From contig JAPOVO010000015.1 of assembly GCA_026708165.1 (NCBI GenBank), positions 1 to 20,511 of the forward strand: 20,511 nt of DNA, given 5' to 3'. Both the position numbers and the translations under genes were made by a program. Below are positions 15,307 through 20,511 of the stretch, one piece after another. Source of the DNA: Chloroflexota bacterium. GTDB lineage: Bacteria; Chloroflexota; UBA11872; VXNJ01. Position 1 is the first letter of the stretch, and each line of letters opens with the position of its first letter. The notes below the pieces were generated by a model. That model saw only the letters and a program-made list of their open reading frames with translations, had not been told where the DNA came from and searched no databases.

Positions 15307-16374
15307 TTGCCGACGCCCGCCCCCGCCGCCGGAAAAGGCCTAATCGAGCAATACAGGTCGCTCCTGCCCGTCACCGACGCCACGCCGGCAATCACTCTCG
15401 GCGAGGGCGGCACGCCCCTGGTCCGTATGCCCGCCCTCGAAGAGCGAGTGGGAGCCGCCGAAGTCTGGCTCAAGCTTGAAGGTTGCAATCCGACCGGCTC
15501 GTTCAAGGACCGCGGCATGGTCGTCGCCGTGGCCAAGGCGCTCGAAGAGGGCGCGCACACCGTCGTATGCGCCTCCACCGGCAACACGTCTGCTTCCGCG
15601 GCCGCCTACGCCGCCCGCGCGGGCATCGAGTGCGTCATCATCGTCGCCGCCGAGAAGGTGGCGCTCGGCAAGCTCGCCCAGACGCGCGCCTACAGCGCCA
15701 GGGTGATCGATATAGGCGCTGACTTCGACACCGGGCTGCGGCTCGCCAGAGACCTTTCCGGGCATCCCGGAGTTGCGCTGGTCAACTCGATTAACGAAAA
15801 CCGCCTGCAAGGCCAGAAAACGGCGGCATTCGAGATCGTCGACGAGCTCGGTTTCGCCCCCGACGAGCTCTTCATTCCGGTCGGCAACGCCGGCAACATT
15901 TCCGCCTACTGGGCTGGATTCCGGCAATACAAGGAGATCGGCCGGGCCGGCGGTGCGCCCGCAATGAGGGGATTTCAGGCCGCAGGCGCCGCTCCCATCG
16001 TCCTCGACCGGCCCGTCGCCAATCCACAGACAATCGCCTCCGCTCTTCGCATAGGCAACCCCGCCAGTTGGGCCAAGGCCGTGCGGGCCAGCCGGGAATC
16101 GGCTGGGAGTATCGAAAAAGTGACCGACGATCAGATTCTCGACGCCTACCGGCTTCTCGGCAGCCTGGGCGTGTTCTGCGAGCCTGCCTCGGCCGCCTCG
16201 GTCGCGGGACTGATCGACCGCGGCGAGCGGGGCCTGATGGATGCAGGCTCCCGCGCCGTCTGCATAATCACCGGGCACGGGCTCAAAGACCCCGAAATCG
16301 CCGACCGGGAGTCCGTGGGCGCCTTGAAATGCTCCGCCGACCCCTCCGCCGTGGCACGGCTGCTCGGCTGGTAG
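15307..16374 (+). CDS. thrC: Threonine synthase (PLP-dependent)
   Basis: This enzyme converts O-phospho-homoserine to threonine, the last step of the pathway. LGEGGTPLVRMPALE (31-45) and LEGCNPTGSFKDRGM (57-71) are diagnostic; Lys67 forms the PLP Schiff base. CASTGNTSASAAAYAARAG binds the phosphate/cofactor region, and PVGNAGNISAYWAGF is the glycine-rich PLP-phosphate loop. The 355-residue length fits the short class of ThrC. I use TTG at 15307, only 2 bases after the homoserine dehydrogenase stop, with GAGGA ending 6 bases before it. The frame is open further upstream into the hom gene, but that is only overlap. No homoserine kinase gene is present in the window, so that step must be encoded elsewhere. 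Confidence 0.95.
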   Translation: MPTPAPAAGKGLIEQYRSLLPVTDATPAITLGEGGTPLVRMPALEERVGAAEVWLKLEGCNPTGSFKDRGMVVAVAKALEEGAHTVVCASTGNTSASAAAYAARAGIECVIIVAAEKVALGKLAQTRAYSARVIDIGADFDTGLRLARDLSGHPGVALVNSINENRLQGQKTAAFEIVDELGFAPDELFIPVGNAGNISAYWAGFRQYKEIGRAGGAPAMRGFQAAGAAPIVLDRPVANPQTIASALRIGNPASWAKAVRASRESAGSIEKVTDDQILDAYRLLGSLGVFCEPASAASVAGLIDRGERGLMDAGSRAVCIITGHGLKDPEIADRESVGALKCSADPSAVARLLGW

Positions 16375-16391
16375 AGGTCAGTCCGCGCGTA

Positions 16392-16408
16392 ATTCCCGTT
16401 AAAGGAAT
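16392..16408. repeat. Degenerate short palindrome, ATTCC..GGAAT
   Basis: ATTCC (16392-16396) and GGAAT (16404-16408) form a short inverted repeat around CGTTAAA. Its layout (ATTCCCGTTAAAGGAAT) resembles a shortened version of the better palindrome at 16528-16547 within the same 200-bp segment. Confidence 0.35.
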
Positions 16409-16527
16409 ACCCCCTACTCGATACGGTCCCAGAATCCGGAGGCAATGCCCTCTCTGTCCTTTGTATGTTGAACGAGCCACAGAAAGAGGCCATGTTGTGG
16501 GATGGGAACGACCGGCCCATCATCGTC

Positions 16528-16547
16528 ATCCCCGCGAAAGCGGGAAT
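16528..16547. repeat. dRS3-like dispersed palindromic repeat
   Basis: The unit reads ATCCCC-N8-GGGAAT with a hairpin CCCGC (16531-16535), loop GAAA, GCGGG (16540-16544). It matches, with one mismatch, the ATTCCC-N8-GGGAAT form of the dRS3 repeats of Neisseria and the related repeats common in many genomes. These give the characteristic spurious peptides VIPAKAGIQ on one strand and WIPAFAGMT on the other. Both peptides are seen here. This supports a dispersed repeat rather than coding sequence. Confidence 0.75.
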
Positions 16548-16590
16548 CCAGAGCCGATCCGGCACGAGACAACGAATCGGTCGGCAGAGG

Positions 16591-16941
16591 TCAGTCCGTG
16601 AGTTGCCGGAAAGCCTCTTCGATGTCCTGTTGCAGCTTGCGGTTGTTCTGCTCGATGGCGTGAGCCACCGCCTCGGATACCGCCGCCACCTGCATCCGGT
16701 TTAAGCCGGACTTGGTCCGCAGCACTCTCTCGGTATGTTCCAGCAGTTGATCGAACGTCAGCCCAATGTCCGCCGGCTGCGACAGGTCCTCGGTTTTACC
16801 GGGGTCGGCCGGCTCGAACTCGATGTTCATGCAGGTCGGACAGGGCCTGACGATCGACCCTGCCCGAACGATCGTCATGTGACCGCAGCGGCTGCACACC
16901 AGCCGGGTGTCAACGTCAACTCTTCGACCGATACTTGTCAT
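16591..16941 (-). CDS. Small zinc-ribbon protein with C-terminal helical region, function unknown
   Basis: This is a 116-residue protein I cannot assign to a named family. The N-terminal part has a Cys4 zinc ribbon: C16-x-x-C19 (CSRCG) and C34-x-x-C37 (CPTC). Residues about 60-116 are predicted helical with heptad-like spacing (LLEHTERVLRTKSGLNRMQVAAVSEAVAHAIEQNNRKLQQDIEEAF), possibly a coiled coil for oligomerisation. Such an arrangement would suit a nucleic-acid- or protein-binding adaptor; that is inference. ATG at 16941 has GAGG 6 bases upstream, and that site is held in a perfect 7-bp hairpin. It lies 115 bases downstream of the threonylcarbamoyl-AMP synthase gene on the same strand, and convergent with threonine synthase. 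Confidence 0.75.
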   Translation of the reverse strand: MTSIGRRVDVDTRLVCSRCGHMTIVRAGSIVRPCPTCMNIEFEPADPGKTEDLSQPADIGLTFDQLLEHTERVLRTKSGLNRMQVAAVSEAVAHAIEQNNRKLQQDIEEAFRQLTD

Positions 16942-16958
16942 TAGGCGCCTCGCGCCTA
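16942..16958 (-). promoter_or_regulatory. Hairpin covering the ribosome-binding site of the zinc-ribbon gene
   Basis: TAGGCGC (16942-16948), CTC, GCGCCTA (16952-16958) is a perfect 7-bp inverted repeat touching the ATG. On the mRNA the GAGG Shine-Dalgarno sequence lies in the loop and first stem bases, so folding would hinder translation. It could equally be a protein-binding palindrome. Confidence 0.45.
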
Positions 16959-17056
16959 GAATTTAACACCTTTGGCGTCCGTCACTTTGCCGCCGCGCCG
17001 GAAAACGCAAGGCCGTGGGCAAGCGCCCGCATGGGAAGCCACGTCAGCGGGGCTGT

Positions 17057-17701
17057 CTAACCGCCCTTTTCCCTCACCGCTACCCCCGCCACGCTTGAAA
17101 GCTGCTCTGCGGAGACCGCTCCCGACCGTAGGATAGTCAGATGACCGTTGCTGATGTCGATCACCGTGGAAGCCACTCCACCGACTGGCCCCCCGTCCAG
17201 AACGTAGTCCACCGACCCGCCAAGGCTGTCATGAGCTTCCATGGCCGTTACGGCGGGCGGGCGGCCGCTTCGGTTCGCGCTCGTTCCAATCAGAAACGAC
17301 CCCGCCAGCTCGACCAGCCGTCTGGTCAATTCCCATCCGGGAACGCGAAGTCCCAGCGTCCCGCCGGGCCCCAGCAGCAGTTCGTCGACCGACTCTCTCG
17401 CCTTCACGACGATAGTCAACGCGCCGGGCCAAAATGCGGAAGCCAGGTCGTCCATTAAGGAATTCGGTTCCACCAGCAAGTCCGCATCCCCGGCGTCGGC
17501 CAGCAGTATCGGCAGCCCTTTGCCTTCGTCGCGTTCTTTGGTCGCAACGAGCCGTCTCACGGCCACCGGCTGGCGGGGGTCCGCTCCCAGTCCATAGAGA
17601 GTGTCGGTCGGGAAGACGACTACGCCGCCGTTGCGCACCGCGTCGGCGGCCCGTTCGATGTCGCCGCCGAAATTGTCCGGGGGAGCGTCCGACCGGCTCA
17701 A
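17057..17701 (-). CDS. tsaC: L-threonylcarbamoyladenylate synthase (Sua5/YciO/YrdC, TsaC type)
   Basis: The enzyme makes threonylcarbamoyl-AMP from threonine, bicarbonate and ATP, the first step of the universal t6A37 tRNA modification. The 214-residue protein is a YrdC domain alone, without the Sua5 C-terminal domain. Conserved elements are VVVFPTDTLYGLGAD (27-41), KERDEGKGLPILL (55-67) with the nucleotide-binding Lys-x-Arg, FWPGALTIVV (90-99) and GTSANRSGRPP (139-149). The start is TTG at 17701, which overlaps the TGA of the HAD gene as TTGA, with GGGAG just upstream; this points to translational coupling. A YciO-like paralogue without the activity cannot be excluded, but the motifs are all in place. 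Confidence 0.92.
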   Translation of the reverse strand: MSRSDAPPDNFGGDIERAADAVRNGGVVVFPTDTLYGLGADPRQPVAVRRLVATKERDEGKGLPILLADAGDADLLVEPNSLMDDLASAFWPGALTIVVKARESVDELLLGPGGTLGLRVPGWELTRRLVELAGSFLIGTSANRSGRPPAVTAMEAHDSLGGSVDYVLDGGPVGGVASTVIDISNGHLTILRSGAVSAEQLSSVAGVAVREKGG

Positions 17702-18528
17702 GCTCTCCCATCCAGGATGAATCTCTCTATCGCCGACGCCACGCCGTCTTCCTCCACCGTCCCGGTGACGAACTGTGCGTTGCCTATGACCTCCGGCGCG
17801 GAGTTACGCATCGCGACGCCGAGACCGGCCGCGGCGACCATGTCGATGTCGTTCAAGTCGTCCCCGATGGCCATCACGTTTTCGATTGGAATCTCCAGCT
17901 GCTCAGCCAGGTATTTGAGAGCCTTGCCCTTCGAGACGTCCGGGTTGATGGTCTCTGCAAAGATGGGATACGAGCGCGTAACGTACAAACGCTCCCCAAA
18001 CCGCTCCGAGAGTTCCGCAATTATCTTCAACGTCGTCGGCTCATCCGTGACTATTACCAGCTTGAGCACGTCCCGGTCCAGCCATTCGGTCAGATCGCCC
18101 ACTATGTGCGGTTCGACTTTGGCTCGGTCTAGGTAGAAACTGCCCTCCGGCGTCAGCTCGGCCATGTACACTTCGTCGCCCGCGAAGGCATTGACGTGAT
18201 AGCCGTTTTCTTGGGCGTAGTGCAGCACTTCGAGCGCGATTTCCCGGTCGATTCCGGTTTCCGAGAGGACTTCCCCGCTCACTGGATCTCTAATCTGCGC
18301 TCCCTGGTAGCAGATGAGCGGAGTGACGATCCCCAGTTGATCGGCGTAGGGCTTGGCGGCGGGGTACATGCGTCCCGTCGCCAGCGTCACTTTGACGCCG
18401 AGCTTCACCGCCGCTTGTACGGCCTGGGCCGACCTTGGTGAGATTTCCGGCGACTCACCGATCAGAGTGCCGTCGAGGTCAAGCGCGAGTAGCTTGTACT
18501 CGACTGCCCGGCTTGTTTGTAGCTTCAT
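17698..18528 (-). CDS. Cof-type HAD-IIB family phosphatase
   Basis: This is a haloacid-dehalogenase-superfamily hydrolase that removes phosphate from small metabolites, often sugar phosphates or pyridoxal phosphate. Motif I is LALDLDGTL (14-22) with nucleophile Asp17 and acid/base Asp19. Motif II is TLATGR (48-53), motif III is VSKGKAL (198-204, lysine 200) and motif IV is GDDLND (222-227). The cap of about 120 residues between motifs II and III is the IIB (Cof) type. The length of 276 residues is typical. ATG at 18528 overlaps the TGA of the DNase IV gene (ATGA), and its own stop overlaps the tsaC start. The three genes therefore read as a tightly coupled operon. Substrate not predictable. 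Confidence 0.92.
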   Translation of the reverse strand: MKLQTSRAVEYKLLALDLDGTLIGESPEISPRSAQAVQAAVKLGVKVTLATGRMYPAAKPYADQLGIVTPLICYQGAQIRDPVSGEVLSETGIDREIALEVLHYAQENGYHVNAFAGDEVYMAELTPEGSFYLDRAKVEPHIVGDLTEWLDRDVLKLVIVTDEPTTLKIIAELSERFGERLYVTRSYPIFAETINPDVSKGKALKYLAEQLEIPIENVMAIGDDLNDIDMVAAAGLGVAMRNSAPEVIGNAQFVTGTVEEDGVASAIERFILDGRA

Positions 18529-19508
18529 TTACCCGCCTTCGCTGGTACGCGCTTCGCTGTGCGCACTTTCGATCGCTTCCCGGCGGCGGCCTGCTCGGCG
18601 CGTCTGGCGATGGCCTGCGGACTCTCGTCCAGTCTGCCAACCAGTGAGCGCATTATGTCCAAGTTCGCCTCGTCCGGCCCGTTACCGTCGAACCCGGGAG
18701 TCTCCAGGATTGCCGGGATTCCGCCCAGCCGAGGCTCCAGCAGCACGTTCGCGATCCCCTCGTAACCGATGTGTCCCTGTCCCAGGTTTTCGTGTCGGTC
18801 CAGATTTCGGCCGCATTCGACCTTGGAGTCGTTGATGTGCAGGGCCATGACACGCCCCAGGCCCACCGCCGATTCGATCTCCCGCAGCATCAGGTCCAGG
18901 CCCGCCTCCTCCCTCAAGTCGTAGCCGAACGCGAACGCGTGGGCGGTATCGACGCACACCCCCAGCATCCGATCGTCGTCGACCGCGTCGAATATCGCCG
19001 CGAAATCGCTGAATCTCCCGCCGATCAGGCGGCTGTTGCCCGCCGTGTTTTCCAGAAGCAGCGGCGTGCCGCTCCCCGACTCTTCACGCGCCCGTGTCAG
19101 ACCCTCAACGACCGAGTCGATCACTCCTTCGAGTCCCAGTCCGTAGTTGCTGCCGAGATGCACCACCAGACCGTCCAGTCCCAGCAGATCGCATATCTTC
19201 AGCCCGTCGCTCAGCGAGCGGATCGATTTCTCGTAGATTTCCGGCTTCGTGTGCTTTGCGCCGAGATTGATCAGGTAGATAGCGTGAGAGAATATCGGGC
19301 CCAGCCCGGCCTTCTCTCTAGCATCTCTGAACGACTGGATCTCCTTGTCGGCGTAGCTCTTCGGTTTCCACTGGATCTTGTTGCTGCCGAATATCTGGGC
19401 GGTCTCACATCCAAGCTCTACAGCCCGGTCGATGCCGAAGTTGTTTGTCTTGGTCGCGCTGCAATGCGCTCCAAGCATCACCGTGTTGGCTTGTTCGTTC
19501 TCTGACAA
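18525..19508 (-). CDS. nfo: Deoxyribonuclease IV (endonuclease IV, AP endonuclease)
   Basis: The enzyme cuts DNA 5' to abasic sites in base-excision repair and uses three metal ions, usually zinc. All nine metal ligands of E. coli endonuclease IV have counterparts: H75, H117, E153 (LLENTAG), D187 and H190 (CVDTAHAFA), H224 (LHINDSK), D237 and H239 (DRHENLGQGHIG) and E269 (ILETPG). The catalytic core ends near residue 288. E. coli Nfo has 285 residues; this protein has 327, and the excess is a basic, Ala-rich C-terminal tail (AARRAEQAAAGKRSKVRTAKR onward). The start is TTG at 19508 or ATG at 19478 (MLGAHCSATK), the latter matching the usual family N-terminus; neither has a strong Shine-Dalgarno site. 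It is the first gene of the operon with the HAD and tsaC genes. Confidence 0.95.
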   Translation of the reverse strand: MSENEQANTVMLGAHCSATKTNNFGIDRAVELGCETAQIFGSNKIQWKPKSYADKEIQSFRDAREKAGLGPIFSHAIYLINLGAKHTKPEIYEKSIRSLSDGLKICDLLGLDGLVVHLGSNYGLGLEGVIDSVVEGLTRAREESGSGTPLLLENTAGNSRLIGGRFSDFAAIFDAVDDDRMLGVCVDTAHAFAFGYDLREEAGLDLMLREIESAVGLGRVMALHINDSKVECGRNLDRHENLGQGHIGYEGIANVLLEPRLGGIPAILETPGFDGNGPDEANLDIMRSLVGRLDESPQAIARRAEQAAAGKRSKVRTAKRVPAKAGK

Positions 19509-19641
19509 CTGTGTCTCTTGAGTTGCGGGCTAACGCTGTCCATATTGCGACGCTCCGGCAGGGTTGGCGCCCCGCGCAGATTCTATATGCGCGCAATGTG
19601 ATCTTCTCGCTCGCCGTTCCGCCTCGCGCGACTGTCCGGGC

Positions 19642-19666
19642 TAAAATCTCCCTGGTTCCAGAGAGA
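19642..19666 (+). promoter_or_regulatory. Candidate -10 and inverted repeat ahead of the oxidoreductase gene
   Basis: TAAAAT (19642-19647) could be a -10 box; no good -35 is seen. Immediately after, TCTCCCTGG (19647-19655) and CCAGAGAGA (19658-19666) form a 9-bp inverted repeat with one mismatch and a 2-base centre. It would sit at the transcription start, a usual place for a repressor operator. It lies in the 203-bp gap shared with the divergent nfo operon. Confidence 0.35.
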
Positions 19667-19711
19667 TCGCTGGGACGAATATCGGTGTCGCACTACGAGA
19701 GGATTTGACGG

Positions 19712-20511
19712 TTGTCTTCATCTGACCCTATTCGGATTGGATTTATCGGAGTTGGCGGTCGGGCGCGGTCTCATCTCCGCGCGGTATCGGCTGTCGACGG
19801 AGCGGACATCGTCGCCGTAGCCGACATAGACGGCGCCCGCGCCCGCGCAGTCGCGGAAGAGCACGGCGCGTCGGCGTACGAGAGCGCGACGGAAATGCTC
19901 GATGCCCAGACTCTCGATGCTGTGTGGATAGTGACCCCGCCGGCGTTTCACAGGGAGCCTTTTGTCGAAGCCGCCGAGCGCGGCGTTCACGTCTACGTGG
20001 AGAAACCCGTCGCGCTCAACATGACCGACGCGCTGGCGATGGAAGAGGCCGCCGACCAGGCCGGGATCCTGGCCGCCGTCAGTTATCAGATTCGCTATCT
20101 CGACACCGTGGCCGAGGTCCACCAGACGTTCGAATCGAAAGACTTCGCCCTGCTCAACGCTCACTACTACTGGGCGTCGCCCGGCCGATGGGCGCTCGAC
20201 ACGGCTTTGTCCGGCGGTCAGATAGTCGAGCAGGCCACTCACCTCGTCGATCTGATGCGCTATTGGGCCGGCGATGTCGCGACCGTTCACGCGGCATACA
20301 CGTTGCGGGCCCACAAGGGTGATGAAGACTTCCGGACCTGGGACGCCAATACCGTAAATCTCGTTTTCGCTTCGGGCGCGGTCGGGTCCCTCGCGAGCAC
20401 CTACGCTCTGTTCCCCGGCGTCCCCCAGAATGTACGGATAGACCTCATAGCCGGCGGGTTGTATGCCCGGTTCACGTACCAGGACCTCCACGTTTACACG
20501 TCAAGTGAATC
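19712..20511 (+). CDS. Gfo/Idh/MocA family oxidoreductase, partial (3' end beyond window)
   Basis: Reading from TTG at 19712 gives 266 codons to the right edge with no stop. A stop codon two codons before the TTG fixes it as the only sensible start, and GAGAGGA lies 8 bases upstream. The N-terminal Rossmann fold begins RIGFIGVGGRARSHLRAV. VAVADID follows, then WIVTPPAFHREPFVEAAERG and the family signature EKPVAL, whose lysine is catalytic. The C-terminal substrate domain starts with SYQIRYLDTV and contains GGQIVEQATHLVDLMRYWAG, where the GG-x-(I/L)-x-(D/E)-x-x-x-H pattern places the active-site histidine. Such enzymes oxidise or reduce sugars, inositols or related compounds with NAD(P). Substrate unknown. 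It is divergent from the nfo operon. Confidence 0.93.
   Translation, partial: MSSSDPIRIGFIGVGGRARSHLRAVSAVDGADIVAVADIDGARARAVAEEHGASAYESATEMLDAQTLDAVWIVTPPAFHREPFVEAAERGVHVYVEKPVALNMTDALAMEEAADQAGILAAVSYQIRYLDTVAEVHQTFESKDFALLNAHYYWASPGRWALDTALSGGQIVEQATHLVDLMRYWAGDVATVHAAYTLRAHKGDEDFRTWDANTVNLVFASGAVGSLASTYALFPGVPQNVRIDLIAGGLYARFTYQDLHVYTSSE

Larger units (their letters stand above)
16373..16598. repeat. 13-bp direct repeat flanking a 200-bp repeat-bearing segment
   Basis: AGAGGTCAGTCCG occurs at 16373-16385, across the threonine synthase stop, and again at 16586-16598, across the stop of the facing zinc-ribbon gene. The perfect 13-bp repeats bracket 200 bases with no credible gene. They look like a target-site duplication or a duplicated gene end left by insertion of a small non-autonomous element. 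The bracketed DNA carries the two palindromic units annotated separately. Confidence 0.55.

Noticed and set aside
15340..16278. 312-codon minus-strand frame opposite threonine synthase
   Set aside because: Same-register antisense shadow; no ribosome-binding site or recognisable protein content.
16465..16704. Small frame containing IIVIPAKAGIQ, and the opposing frame with WIPAFAGMT
   Set aside because: These phrases are the familiar mistranslations of the dRS3-like palindrome, and the frames overlap a repeat and the end of the zinc-ribbon gene.
19718..20491. 257-codon minus-strand frame at the right edge
   Set aside because: The plus strand carries an uninterrupted Gfo/Idh/MocA reading with the EKP signature, so the minus frame is its antisense shadow.
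1..20511. CRISPR array, rRNA, integrase or transposase gene
   Set aside because: No regularly spaced direct repeats, rRNA-like stretches or recombinase motifs were seen; the only transfer hints are the darG-darT composition and the 13-bp direct repeat.

Overview
The window looks like bacterial chromosome of moderate-to-high GC. Homoserine dehydrogenase reads about 62% GC on one hand-counted line, and TTG/GTG starts and tightly packed or overlapping genes are common. The gene set fits a Chloroflexota-like (for example Dehalococcoidia/SAR202-type) genome: a membrane-anchored LysM protein with a Thr-Pro linker, a RraA-family protein next to a COG3964-type amidohydrolase, a DedA protein and many TTG starts. 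That placement is an inference; there is no rRNA or other marker gene here to prove it.

Layout. (1) 1-1329, minus: a long open frame running off the left edge, resembling the N-terminal part of CehA/McbA-like metallohydrolases. (2) 1493-3496, plus: a two-gene toxin-antitoxin/defence cassette of DarTG type, with the macrodomain antitoxin (darG) first and the DarT-like DNA ADP-ribosyltransferase second. This is the reverse of the usual order, the toxin is long, and the DNA is visibly lower in GC than its surroundings. (3) 3565-5507, minus: a RraA-like protein followed by an amidohydrolase, separated by a nested inverted repeat. (4) 5951-7790: a DedA membrane protein, a convergent GNAT acetyltransferase and a LysM protein. 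(5) 7960-16374, a long run of plus-strand genes: nucleotidyltransferase, DUF4126-like membrane protein, AIR-synthase-fold protein, threonine aldolase, NAD-dependent epimerase, AI-2E-type permease, homoserine dehydrogenase and threonine synthase. (6) 16375-16590: a repeat-bearing gap flanked by a 13-bp direct repeat. (7) 16591-19508, minus: a zinc-ribbon protein, then (in transcription order from the right) DNase IV, a Cof-type HAD phosphatase and threonylcarbamoyl-AMP synthase with 4-bp start/stop overlaps. (8) 19712 to the right edge, plus: a partial Gfo/Idh/MocA oxidoreductase.

How the genes fit together. Homoserine dehydrogenase and threonine synthase form an obvious pair in threonine biosynthesis. 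Threonine aldolase upstream can cleave threonine, and the threonylcarbamoyl-AMP synthase on the facing operon uses threonine to build the tRNA t6A modification. DNase IV is an AP-endonuclease of base-excision repair. The DarG/DarT pair is the most interesting accessory element. It is a probable phage-defence or toxin-antitoxin unit that modifies and de-modifies DNA bases, placed between housekeeping or metabolic genes.
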